Assembly: GCF_001610875.1 (NCBI RefSeq)
Contig: NZ_CP011272.1
Location: 4,135,988 to 4,199,987 of the forward strand
Source of the DNA: Pirellula sp. SH-Sr6A
Lineage (GTDB): Bacteria; Planctomycetota; Planctomycetia; Pirellulales; Pirellulaceae
Direction of reading: 5' to 3'
DNA length: 64,000 nucleotides
The first letter of the stretch is position 1, and each line of letters starts with the position of its first letter. This document shows positions 35,620-42,266 of the stretch, one piece after another. The notes below the pieces were generated by a model. The model did not search any database, was not told the DNA's origin, and saw only the letters and a program-made list of their open reading frames with translations. The translations under genes were made by a program, and so were the position numbers.

Positions 35620-35851
35620 TCAGTACTTTTGAACTAGCATGCTAAGCACATCAAGACGTGCCTTTAGCGGTCTCAAAAAGCAAAGCTTCCTGAGTCAGTG
35701 GCACACAACGAACGGTCCAAGCCGAAGCTCAGTTTTTGCGAACACCGTTGTTCACCGAAGTCGAATTGTCCGAACAGTCCGCGATCTCACTCAGGCGTTT
35801 TCGAACACGCGAGGAATGCTCATTCGGATTGATCGTCGCGAAACTCGATCG

Positions 35852-36451
35852 CTAGGGGCTCATGATCACCTCCTTCCTTTCAAGCCATGTCGTGGCTGCG
35901 GGTACGTTGACATACATTCGGTTCCAATCTTCACCGAATATCCATCTGCTGAGTGCTTCACATTGGCGGAGCGCCAATCCAAAGCGTTGATCGGGCAATG
36001 TGCCCATGCAGTTCCAGTAGTACGACCGATCGAATAACCGGCCTATCGCCACATTGGCAGATTGTGACCAGGAGCAGCTCGCATGCTGGACCTTGCCTCG
36101 AATGTTGACATTGCGAGGCTGGGCCTCGATTCTAGAGAGACGCCGTATTGGCTCGTGAAACACATGCTTCCCTAGCTTCCATCGCTTCAGTTCCACGAAT
36201 AGAGAGCTGTACACTCCTGTGCCGCAGCACTTCCAGCATTCATCGGAAAAGGCAGCGTCAAACGAATGAAATATTCCATCGCCTCCACACGTCCAGCATT
36301 CGTGATCGATCCGCTGAACGTCGTACCCATCGTCGGTTCCCAGGCGATGACAGATGGTTGATTTGATGCAGTAGAACTCCATGCGCAATATAGGAGCGGT
36401 ATTAGCTGCCCAGAGCACGTGAGCAATTCGATTGACTCGTTCATCGATCAT
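35852..36451 (-). CDS. Phage protein with DnaJ-like zinc finger
   Basis: 199 aa. It has two CxxCxGxG-type motifs (CWTCGGDGIF at about 52-61 and CWKCCGTGVY at about 72-81), as in DnaJ zinc fingers. The rest is unrecognised, rich in Trp/Arg. It lies in the early region beside the initiator. It may bind nucleic acid or protein; no evidence beyond the finger. Confidence 0.7.
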   Translation of the reverse strand: MIDERVNRIAHVLWAANTAPILRMEFYCIKSTICHRLGTDDGYDVQRIDHECWTCGGDGIFHSFDAAFSDECWKCCGTGVYSSLFVELKRWKLGKHVFHEPIRRLSRIEAQPRNVNIRGKVQHASCSWSQSANVAIGRLFDRSYYWNCMGTLPDQRFGLALRQCEALSRWIFGEDWNRMYVNVPAATTWLERKEVIMSP

Positions 36452-36491
36452 TCCGGATGCTTCCTTTCTTGTCCGCGCATGTGAGGTGCTG

Positions 36492-36860
36492 CTAGAAAAT
36501 CGCTCCGGGAGGTATTCTCACGTCGATATCAAAACATCCCTCCACCATCGAGTCCACGTCGAAATGGGGAGCAAAGATTGTCTCGCCGCGGTACTTGAAG
36601 TCTTCCCTCGCCTCGTGTTCGAGTGCGGTCAGAACCGCCTTGAGCGCTGTTTGTACAATTTCGCTTTTGGTCGCAAACCTCGATATGTACCACTTGCGGC
36701 CGCTTTGCTTTGCCGGAACGGAAGTCTTTGAATCGATCGCGGTGAAACAAACCTGCATGAGATATGACTCTCCGCTCGGTCCAACGCTGAACTCCCAGTC
36801 GCGAAACTGGATCTTCGATAGAATCAATGCGATGGAATCTATAGTCTGAGTTCTACCCAT
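36492..36860 (-). CDS. Early phage hypothetical protein
   Basis: 122 aa from the ATG MGRTQTIDSIALIL at 36860, overlapping the upstream stop by 8 bases. Alpha/beta, with WYISRFATKSEIVQTALKAV and HEAREDFKYRGETIFAPHFD. Not recognised, but the composition is gene-like and packing is tight. Confidence 0.65.
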   Translation of the reverse strand: MGRTQTIDSIALILSKIQFRDWEFSVGPSGESYLMQVCFTAIDSKTSVPAKQSGRKWYISRFATKSEIVQTALKAVLTALEHEAREDFKYRGETIFAPHFDVDSMVEGCFDIDVRIPPGAIF

Positions 36861-37158
36861 GTTCAGTAGCCTTTCCTTTGCATAGCGCGAGCACTGCCGA
36901 TTGAATCGATTCAGCCAGCTTGATTGGGTTGTCGCCACGGTAGATCATCACATCGACGAGCTTCGATAGCTTTGTAGGAACCTTGATTCCTTGATCGACG
37001 ATTGCGACGATCGGTTTGTCGTATGCGACGGCAACGCCCAATTGCATGGCAGTCGCGGGACTGACGTCATCACCGCTTCCAATCGTTAACACGACGACGG
37101 ACGCCGATTTCAACAGTGCGAATAGCTCGCGTTGCGGGTCGTCCTTAGGAATGTCCAT
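36853..37158 (-). CDS. Nucleoside 2-deoxyribosyltransferase-like small protein
   Basis: 101 aa from MDIPKDDPQRELFALL at 37158. SASVVVLTIGSGDDVSPATAMQLGVAVAYDKPIVAIVDQG has the Rossmann-like pattern of nucleoside 2-deoxyribosyltransferase-type folds (early hydrophobic strand, Asp-rich turn, GVAxxxxKP strand). A longer frame to 37371 overlaps the next gene and is less credible. Nucleotide salvage or signal-nucleotide handling is possible; fold-level assignment only. Confidence 0.55.
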   Translation of the reverse strand: MDIPKDDPQRELFALLKSASVVVLTIGSGDDVSPATAMQLGVAVAYDKPIVAIVDQGIKVPTKLSKLVDVMIYRGDNPIKLAESIQSAVLALCKGKATEHG

Positions 37159-37160
37159 TG

Positions 37161-37373
37161 CTACCACGGTGAGGATTCCTTTTTGCGCTTTAGGTCTCGT
37201 TCTACTTGTCGATCGAGTCGCCTGCACTGATCCGGATGCTGCGATCGCATTCGTGCGATGAATCGCGACTCCTCTGGGGACAGAGCTCGCTTGCTCAGCT
37301 CCGAGTGCGTTAACGCAGATAGATAGATTTCGACACGATGTGGATCCATCCGTTCGGAAGTGAATTCGCACAT
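37161..37373 (-). CDS. Small charged early phage protein
   Basis: 70 aa, fitting exactly between the stop at 37375 and the ATG at 37158. Helical and basic (SPEESRFIARMRSQHPD, LDRQVERDLKRKKE). No family. Preferred over the overlapping frame because both boundaries match neighbours. Confidence 0.55.
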   Translation of the reverse strand: MCEFTSERMDPHRVEIYLSALTHSELSKRALSPEESRFIARMRSQHPDQCRRLDRQVERDLKRKKESSPW

Positions 37374-37374
37374 G

Positions 37375-37644
37375 TTATTCGTTACCTCCAGAAATCTTTC
37401 CTCCCGGACTCATCGCCGGTCGTAGATCATCAACACACCAGATTTCAGTCCGAACCCTCGTTCCGGACTTGATAGTTACCTCAACACAGTCGCCTATCAG
37501 CAAACTTTGGTTTGTTACCGTTCCTCTTCCACACACTCGCGAAAGATGACGTTGCCTCGATCGCACGAACACAACCGTTCCTAGCTCCGGCTGCCATTCG
37601 GAATCGTCTCGCTCGAAAGCTCTCTGTCGCGGGGTCTTGCTCAT
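37375..37644 (-). CDS. Small early phage protein
   Basis: 89 aa, overlapping the recombinase stop by 4 bases. A basic beta-rich core (GTVVFVRSRQRHLSRVCGRG, GDCVEVTIKSGTRVRTEIW) resembles a small OB/SH3-like barrel. Not recognised. Confidence 0.6.
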   Translation of the reverse strand: MSKTPRQRAFERDDSEWQPELGTVVFVRSRQRHLSRVCGRGTVTNQSLLIGDCVEVTIKSGTRVRTEIWCVDDLRPAMSPGGKISGGNE

Positions 37645-38741
37645 GACGCTAACCTCTCGAGAAGCGAATCGTCGATCGATAGGTAGTTGCGTCTAGCGAC
37701 GGCCGGAGAATGCCCCAGGAGCAATCCAGCTTGATGCTCGGTGATGGTAGGATCTGCAGCGAGTTGATTCGCACGAGTCGCGCGAAACGCGTTGTAAGGA
37801 GGCTTCCACCTTGGCACACCCACGCGATCCTGTAATTCGTAGAGCCATTCGTAGCAGTTGTTCTCGGTGATCCTCGAGAGCACCCGATCGCCTGGGCCCA
37901 GCCCTCTGAGCAGATCGGGCAGATATTCGCGAATTGCAGGGTAGATCGGGTTGATGCGAATTCGGTTGTTCTTGCTCTCCTGCAAGAGGATTCGGTTGCG
38001 ATTCAACTCAACATCGCAAGCACGCAGCGTGAGCCCCTCGCGCAGCCGGCAGCCTGTCCACTGTACGAACCGCAGCCAGTACCGTTCCTCCACCGTGCGG
38101 CAGGACGCGACCAGTTGGTCAATCCATTCCCACTGCACTGTATCTTTCTCGCGAGGTGCAATCGATCGATTGAGAGCTTCGCAAGGATTGGAGTCGATTG
38201 CGTCCGGGTTGTTAGTACGGAGCCATTCGAAAAATAGATTCCAATGCTTCGCGTGCCGAGCTAGAGTGTTCTCGACATAATGGTTCTCTTCACCGAGGTC
38301 GACCATGAGATCAGAGAGACACCCTTCATCGATGTGACTTACGTCGTTGCCGCAGCGAAGCAGCTTGCGAACATCGCGAAGCACTGCCTCGTCCGTTGCA
38401 ACGCTCGTGTTCATCTCCTGCCGAGCTGCTTCGTATTCGTCGATCCATTCCGCTAGCGCAAGCCGAGCCGGTTCGCACCCATTCGATTGCTTCTCGAGAA
38501 GGCGCGATTGCAAATACTCGAACTGTTTCCGCGGAATCGATTTGAGCCAGTCCGCGGTGGATCGAGGTACCGGAGCCTCCGATCGCTGCGCCTCGAGTAT
38601 CCGCTCCACATGTCGCTTCATGCCCGACCATTCGCGATCGCTGAGACGGAATCGACCCAAGCTCAACGTGTCTTGTCTACCCTCGCGAGGACCGCAGTAG
38701 TGGCGAAAGATGATTTGATGTCGTTGGTCACGGCAAAACAT
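37641..38741 (-). CDS. Second tyrosine recombinase
   Basis: 366 aa. N-terminal core-binding domain about 100-190 (YVENTLARHAKHWNLFFEWL). Catalytic domain: first Arg in WTGCRLREGLTLRACDV, Lys region QESKNNRIR, FRATRAN with Asn in place of the usual His of HxxR, LLLGHSPAVARRNY with His and the Tyr nucleophile. It is transcribed with the early minus-strand genes, so it may serve in resolution or excision, or be the integrase of another element. A parS-like site lies within it at 38525. Confidence 0.88.
   Translation of the reverse strand: MFCRDQRHQIIFRHYCGPREGRQDTLSLGRFRLSDREWSGMKRHVERILEAQRSEAPVPRSTADWLKSIPRKQFEYLQSRLLEKQSNGCEPARLALAEWIDEYEAARQEMNTSVATDEAVLRDVRKLLRCGNDVSHIDEGCLSDLMVDLGEENHYVENTLARHAKHWNLFFEWLRTNNPDAIDSNPCEALNRSIAPREKDTVQWEWIDQLVASCRTVEERYWLRFVQWTGCRLREGLTLRACDVELNRNRILLQESKNNRIRINPIYPAIREYLPDLLRGLGPGDRVLSRITENNCYEWLYELQDRVGVPRWKPPYNAFRATRANQLAADPTITEHQAGLLLGHSPAVARRNYLSIDDSLLERLAS
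38525..38538. promoter_or_regulatory. parS-like site 5 (one-base variant)
   Basis: GTTTCCGCGGAATC, identical to the variant at 28217, within the second tyrosine recombinase gene. Confidence 0.5.
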
Positions 38742-39138
38742 CGATTACCTCCGGTGCCGGCAGCCGAGCTAGATTGCGACGATCGACGAGCTTGGCCTGC
38801 TGCGTCTCGAGAAGGGCGCCCACGCCGTTAGAGAGCGTTTCCCAGGCGGCACGATTGAAATTGGATTTGCTCCAGGCGCACGTCGCCCAAAGGAACCCTT
38901 TGGACTCGAAATTCGCGTAGACGAAATCGTTCTCATGCTCCACGTGAACCTTTCGCACATCAACCGCCAGCGTCTTCAGCAATCTCAAGAACGCGTCGGG
39001 ATCAACGTTTACTCTTGTGAGCGACTTCGAGCAGCCAGAGACCGATATTGAAACGAGATCTCCCCGCTTGAGTCTTGCCACCAAGAGGACATCGCTCGCC
39101 GCGATCAATTGTTTTTGAACGTCTGCGATACGCTTCAT
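38728..39138 (-). CDS. Phage hypothetical protein
   Basis: 136 aa, overlapping both neighbours (14 and 4 bases). Alpha/beta with DVLLVARLKRGDLVSISVSG and HVEHENDFVYANFESKGFLW. The gene is packed in the operon between the GNAT group and the recombinase. Not recognised. Confidence 0.65.
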   Translation of the reverse strand: MKRIADVQKQLIAASDVLLVARLKRGDLVSISVSGCSKSLTRVNVDPDAFLRLLKTLAVDVRKVHVEHENDFVYANFESKGFLWATCAWSKSNFNRAAWETLSNGVGALLETQQAKLVDRRNLARLPAPEVIDVLP

Positions 39139-39476
39139 GGCTTCACCTTCGCACCGAGGGCTTTCAAGAGCTCGATGACGTCGCGACGTGTTCGATACTT
39201 TCGTCCGCCGAGCGCTAGACCGCTGGGCATCGGGAAAATCTTACGACTTGTAAGAACATGAAACTCCAGGGGATGACTAAGAACGCAACGGAGCCACAAA
39301 AACGCTTCATCCGTCTCCTTGATCCCAAAATCGATGTATTGAAAACCGTTCCATCGGTCGGAGCCCAACGAACCACCGATTTCCATGAGCCATGACTTGG
39401 ACACTCGTTCGACAGCGAAAGCCATCGGAATCGGCGGTTCGACCGCAACCTTAATACGCGTTCTTGATGATTGCAT
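39135..39476 (-). CDS. Phage hypothetical protein
   Basis: 113 aa from the ATG MQSSRTRIKVAVEPP at 39476, with GGAGG 6 bases before it; the longer frame to 39611 lies inside the GNAT gene. It has GFQYIDFGIKETDEAFLWLR and ends RTRRDVIELLKALGAKVKP. Not recognised. It overlaps the GNAT stop by 26 bases. Confidence 0.65.
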   Translation of the reverse strand: MQSSRTRIKVAVEPPIPMAFAVERVSKSWLMEIGGSLGSDRWNGFQYIDFGIKETDEAFLWLRCVLSHPLEFHVLTSRKIFPMPSGLALGGRKYRTRRDVIELLKALGAKVKP

Positions 39477-39972
39477 GAAATGCCTCCGTTTCCATGCGAG
39501 AGGGTGGGTACAGCCAGATGAATTCAATAAGGTCACTTTCTCTTGGACGCAACGCGTTGAAGCCCATTGAGCGGAAGAACAACTGCACCACGAGTAGATC
39601 GGCAGGCACAACGGTCAGCACATCGTGGCGTCCGGATCCCTTTACTGATGCTTTGATGAGTTGGACAAGCAGATCTCCAACACCAGTCCTTTGATGGTCG
39701 GGGTCGACTGCGATTCGGTAAATAAAAGTATCTTCTTGGCTGAACTTGCAAATCGAATAAGCCAGAACGCACTCACCCAGATAAAGCACGAAGCCAAAGA
39801 CAAATCTCTCTCGCAGTAATTTCTCGAACTGTTGTCGCGAATATGGTTGGAAATACGGATGCGTTGGAGAGAGAAAAGCCCTATGCTCAATTCGGGAAAC
39901 TAGCTCAAAATCGGAGAGAAGCATCCGTCTCCACCTGACTTCGTGCTGCGGGATGTCCATTTGATCTTCCAC
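39451..39972 (-). CDS. GNAT acetyltransferase 1
   Basis: 173 aa from GTG 39972, or 169 from ATG 39960. GNAT fold: motif A IYRIAVDPDHQRTGVGDLLVQ (pyrophosphate loop Q/R-x-x-G-x-G/A) near residues 79-98, and the later VQLFFRSMGFNALRPRESD. About half its residues match the next gene, including the start RWRRMLLSDFELVSRIEHRAF and the end MGFxALxPxxSDL, so the two are duplicates. GNATs acetylate small molecules, proteins or, in toxins such as TacT/AtaT, aminoacyl-tRNA. Substrate unknown. Confidence 0.85.
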   Translation of the reverse strand: MEDQMDIPQHEVRWRRMLLSDFELVSRIEHRAFLSPTHPYFQPYSRQQFEKLLRERFVFGFVLYLGECVLAYSICKFSQEDTFIYRIAVDPDHQRTGVGDLLVQLIKASVKGSGRHDVLTVVPADLLVVQLFFRSMGFNALRPRESDLIEFIWLYPPSRMETEAFHAIIKNAY

Positions 39973-39974
39973 AA

Positions 39975-40496
39975 TTAAAACGCTTTCTTGATGATTGCAT
40001 GAAATGCCTCCGTTTCCATTCGAGAGGGTGGATTCAGCCAGATGAATCGATAAAGGTCGCTTCCATTGGGATGCAACGCCTTGAACCCCATCGAGCGGAA
40101 GAAGATTTGTGTTCGGACCAAATCATCGGGCACTGCCGCTAGGATCTTGTTGCGTTTACAGGCCTCCACGGATCGTTTGACCCCCTGGACGAGTCGAGTT
40201 CCCAGACCGCTCCGTTGATGGTCCGGATCGACTGCGATTCTGTATATGGCGATGTAGTCCCTGGAGTGCCCTAGAATCGAATAGGCTACGACGCAGCCAT
40301 CCTGACAAAGCACGCATCCGGAGACATGCCCCTCTCTGAGCAATCTGGCGATCTGCTGCAGCGAATATGGTTGGAACGAAGGATGCTTTGAAAAGCGAAA
40401 CGCCTTACGTTCGATTCTCGCGACTGCCTCGATGTCGGAGCGAAGCATCCATCTCCAGCGAGCTTGGGACTGTGTGGCGTCACGAGGAGCTTCCAT
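39975..40496 (-). CDS. GNAT acetyltransferase 2 (paralogue)
   Basis: 173 aa from the ATG MEAPRDATQSQ at 40496, with AGGAGG 6 bases upstream; the longer frame runs back into the CsrA-like gene. Motif A: IYRIAVDPDHQRSGLGTRLVQ; end region RTQIFFRSMGFKALHPNGSD. It begins 17 bases before the CsrA-like stop, so translation is probably coupled. Paralogue of the GNAT that follows. Confidence 0.88.
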   Translation of the reverse strand: MEAPRDATQSQARWRWMLRSDIEAVARIERKAFRFSKHPSFQPYSLQQIARLLREGHVSGCVLCQDGCVVAYSILGHSRDYIAIYRIAVDPDHQRSGLGTRLVQGVKRSVEACKRNKILAAVPDDLVRTQIFFRSMGFKALHPNGSDLYRFIWLNPPSRMETEAFHAIIKKAF

Positions 40497-40824
40497 TGCT
40501 GCCTCCTGCCGCGACGGATCGCGTGATTTCGCGACGATAGATAACAACTTCGGGAGGAGCATCGAAGCTAAGAAGAACTCCCTGGTCATTGAAATTGACG
40601 ACCCAGATCGTCACATCAATCTTTCCGATCTTCAGGAGAAAGCTTTCTTTGCGGACCCTTTTCACGACCGCAGCAATTTCTCCGTCTCCAGCGGCCGAGT
40701 CGTCGACAGCACTGACTTGCAGCAAGACCTCATCGCCGTTCCTGCAGATCAACCTAAGATTGATTCGGATTTCGTCAGCGACCAAGATGATCGACTGACC
40801 TACCCTGCGTCTAAGGGATAGCAT
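40480..40824 (-). CDS. Tandem CsrA-like translation regulator
   Basis: 114 aa from the ATG at 40824, with GGAGGAGG 4 bases upstream. Residues 1-40 look like CsrA strands 1-3 (MLSLRRRVGQSIILVADEIR, CRNGDEVLLQVSA). Residues 55-104 repeat the pattern and are complete (KRVRKESFLLKIGKIDVTI, GVLLSFDAPPEVVIYRREI), with the AP-E-V-RREI RNA-contact end. CsrA is normally a 61-aa swapped dimer that binds GGA in mRNA leaders. This appears to be a single-chain double unit in which only the second half keeps the RNA-binding Arg. It overlaps the next GNAT gene and follows the leader hairpin at 40861. Confidence 0.75.
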   Translation of the reverse strand: MLSLRRRVGQSIILVADEIRINLRLICRNGDEVLLQVSAVDDSAAGDGEIAAVVKRVRKESFLLKIGKIDVTIWVVNFNDQGVLLSFDAPPEVVIYRREITRSVAAGGSNGSSS

Positions 40825-40860
40825 GACGCCTCCTCCATGTTGGGGACTCTGAAAATCCTG

Positions 40861-40888
40861 CATCGCCAGTCCTTACGAACTGGCGATG
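40861..40888 (-). promoter_or_regulatory. Leader hairpin with ANGGA before the CsrA-like gene
   Basis: On the minus strand CATCGCCAGT and ACTGGCGATG form a perfect 10-bp stem with an 8-base loop TCGTAAGG; AAGGA spans loop and first stem base. A second ANGGA (ATGGA) overlaps the ribosome site GGAGGAGG. CsrA binds ANGGA in hairpin loops and over ribosome sites, so self-repression is a natural reading. Confidence 0.5.
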
Positions 40889-40897
40889 CAGCTTGCA

Positions 40898-40981
40898 AGT
40901 TGCACTCGGTGCAACTAGGAGTTAAGCCCTCAACACGCTTTCGCTAGTCACGCCCGAAACCTATCTTGGCGTGTTGAGGGC
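40898..40981 (-). other. Two further hairpins after tRNA-like 1
   Basis: GCCCTCAACACGC (40926-40938) pairs with GCGTGTTGAGGGC (40969-40981), a perfect 13-bp stem directly downstream of tRNA-like 1; AGTTGCAC and GTGCAACT (40898-40916) form an 8-bp stem with a 3-base loop. They could end or protect the tRNA-like transcript, or be part of a structured leader. No T run. Confidence 0.45.
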
Positions 40982-40982
40982 A

Positions 40983-41076
40983 AACCACCGGCAGGACTCG
41001 AACCTGCGACCTTCCCCCTCTTCGGCCCTTGGCGCGGCAAAGAATGGGGACGCTCTTCCTTCTGAGCTACGGCAGC
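40983..41076 (-). tRNA. tRNA-like gene 1 with 28-nt anticodon loop
   Basis: 94 bases, minus strand. Acceptor GCTGCCG with CGGTGGT (three G-U pairs), D arm GCTC/GAGC with GG in the loop, anticodon stem TCCCC/GGGGA, T arm GCAGG-TTCGAGT-CCTGC, no encoded CCA. The anticodon loop is 28 bases instead of 7 and can itself pair (TTCTTT with GAAGAG, then GCC with GGC), so the anticodon arm becomes a long hairpin. No anticodon can be assigned, hence no amino acid. Either a tRNA mimic or a gene with an insertion. Confidence 0.65.
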
Positions 41077-41300
41077 GAAACTTCGACGAGACGGAATCCC
41101 ATCGCACCAAATGGCACCCGAAGTCCGATCGTCTTTTGATTCATGGAACAGACCTGCACCGACGTTCCCCGACTAGCAACGACACAGACTGACTCGCATG
41201 ATTGCGAGCTCCGCTTTGGTGGTTCGGGCCTCGGTGCGTCTGCAGATCGCATCGCCTCCCGAAAAGCTTTCAGACCGGTCGTTTCTGAGTTGGTGAGCAT
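41067..41300 (-). CDS. Possible small protein between the tRNA-like genes
   Basis: 77 aa open frame filling most of the 255 bases between the two tRNA-like genes and running 10 bases into the first. Residues 30-77 have a fairly natural pattern (CESVCVVASRGTSVQVCSM, LRVPFGAMGFRLVEVSLP) but no clear ribosome site and no family. Low confidence. Confidence 0.3.
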   Translation of the reverse strand: MLTNSETTGLKAFREAMRSADAPRPEPPKRSSQSCESVCVVASRGTSVQVCSMNQKTIGLRVPFGAMGFRLVEVSLP

Positions 41301-41331
41301 GTTGAATCTTCGACAATGGAAATCGAAACCA

Positions 41332-41408
41332 AGCCACCTGCGGGAGTCGAACCCGCGCCGGTCCCAGTAGGAGGAAAGGGACTGCTCTACCGACAGAGCT
41401 AAGGCGGC
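41332..41408 (-). tRNA. tRNA-like gene 2; 12-nt anticodon loop with CCUCCU
   Basis: 77 bases, minus strand. Acceptor GCCGCCT with AGGTGGC (one G-U), D arm GCTC-TGTCGGTA-GAGC, anticodon stem GTCCC/GGGAC, T arm GCGGG-TTCGACT-CCCGC, discriminator T, no encoded CCA. All arms are intact, but the anticodon loop is 12 bases, TTTCCTCCTACT (41366-41377 complement). It contains CCTCCT, the anti-Shine-Dalgarno core found at the 16S rRNA 3' end. It cannot decode normally. Pairing with ribosome-binding sites is the notable possibility. Confidence 0.7.
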
Positions 41409-41528
41409 TACCCGATACGAATTGGAGTCATCGGGGCTTGGCCTGATTCAGAAATCGCGTTGACGCGCCCAGTGCGTCGATCGCGATGAGGCAAAGCTCG
41501 CGGACCACGCGGCCCAGAAACGAACAAA

Positions 41529-41553
41529 GCCCGCTGAATCAGATTCAGCGGGC
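41529..41553 (-). terminator. Rho-independent terminator after the HTH gene
   Basis: GCCCGCTGAATC and GATTCAGCGGGC are exact complements around a single base; on the minus strand the hairpin is followed by TTTGTTCGTTT. It separates the HTH gene from the tRNA-like genes. Confidence 0.7.
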
Positions 41554-41605
41554 AATGTTCTAAAAGAATTTATTTAGCGATGCAAGGGGAGGTAAAAGAT
41601 TTTTT

Positions 41606-41857
41606 TTAGTCCTCGATTTCCTTTGCCCCGGCTTGGAGGATTTCGATTGTCGTGGCGTTCAAAGCCTCCGCGAGCTGATCGCAGGTTCTGAGGGAAGGGT
41701 TACCATTCTTCCCGAGCAAGAATTGATTCACCTGCTGAATTGTGCGCCCCCAGCTTTTCGCGAGCTGAGTTTCTGAAATCCCTTTGTGCCCCATCATGAC
41801 CCGTACACCACGAATGAAGCACTGGGTTGAACTTGAGGGGCTTAGTGCAGTTGACAT
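41606..41857 (-). CDS. Cro/CI-type HTH regulator
   Basis: 83 aa from the ATG MSTALSPSSS at 41857, with GGGGA 9 bases upstream; the ATG at 41866 has too short spacing. XRE-type HTH: ISETQLAKSWGRTIQQVNQF, LLGKNGNPSLRTCDQLAEAL. Likely phage repressor or Cro-like switch at the right end of the prophage. It is ended by the terminator at 41529. Confidence 0.8.
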   Translation of the reverse strand: MSTALSPSSSTQCFIRGVRVMMGHKGISETQLAKSWGRTIQQVNQFLLGKNGNPSLRTCDQLAEALNATTIEILQAGAKEIED

Positions 41858-41936
41858 TTCGATCATCCCCTAAGGATAGCCATCAACATTGAACGAGCAA
41901 ATCTTCTTCTAGCTAAATTCCGAATCACGTAACTCT

Positions 41937-42266
41937 TCACCCGACAGGTGGATTTTCCTCGTCATATTCCTCAAGCTGAGTCGCCACGTCCTCATCGTAT
42001 TCCGTCAATAGGGACCTGTGAAAAACGTGAGAGCGGAAGATGGATTTGTGGTCCGTCCAAAGACACTCGTATAACCCATCGCCAACACTTCGGTTTATTA
42101 CCATCTCGTAGTTATGAAGGGCTGCTTGGTTCGACTTACCGAACATAACACTCGCACCAGTTTCGAAAGATCTTTCAGAGCACTCGACTTTCGAGTGACT
42201 TCGGTCAGTGCGAGCAGTCTTACCTATGTCCGTAGACTTCGAGCTTAGTGGTTTAGAATCTGACAC
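41937..42266 (-). CDS. Small protein, possibly YodC/DUF2158-like
   Basis: 109 aa from the GTG at 42266, with GGAGG 8 bases upstream, so the start is good. The middle GLYECLWTDHKSIFRSHVFH resembles the end of DUF2158-type small proteins. It lies in the unassigned stretch near the prophage right edge. Function unknown. Confidence 0.6.
   Translation of the reverse strand: MSDSKPLSSKSTDIGKTARTDRSHSKVECSERSFETGASVMFGKSNQAALHNYEMVINRSVGDGLYECLWTDHKSIFRSHVFHRSLLTEYDEDVATQLEEYDEENPPVG

Noticed and set aside
40983-41408. The two tRNA-like genes considered as ordinary phage tRNAs or decayed pseudogenes
   Set aside because: Loops of 28 and 12 bases exclude normal decoding, while intact paired arms and T loops argue against simple decay.
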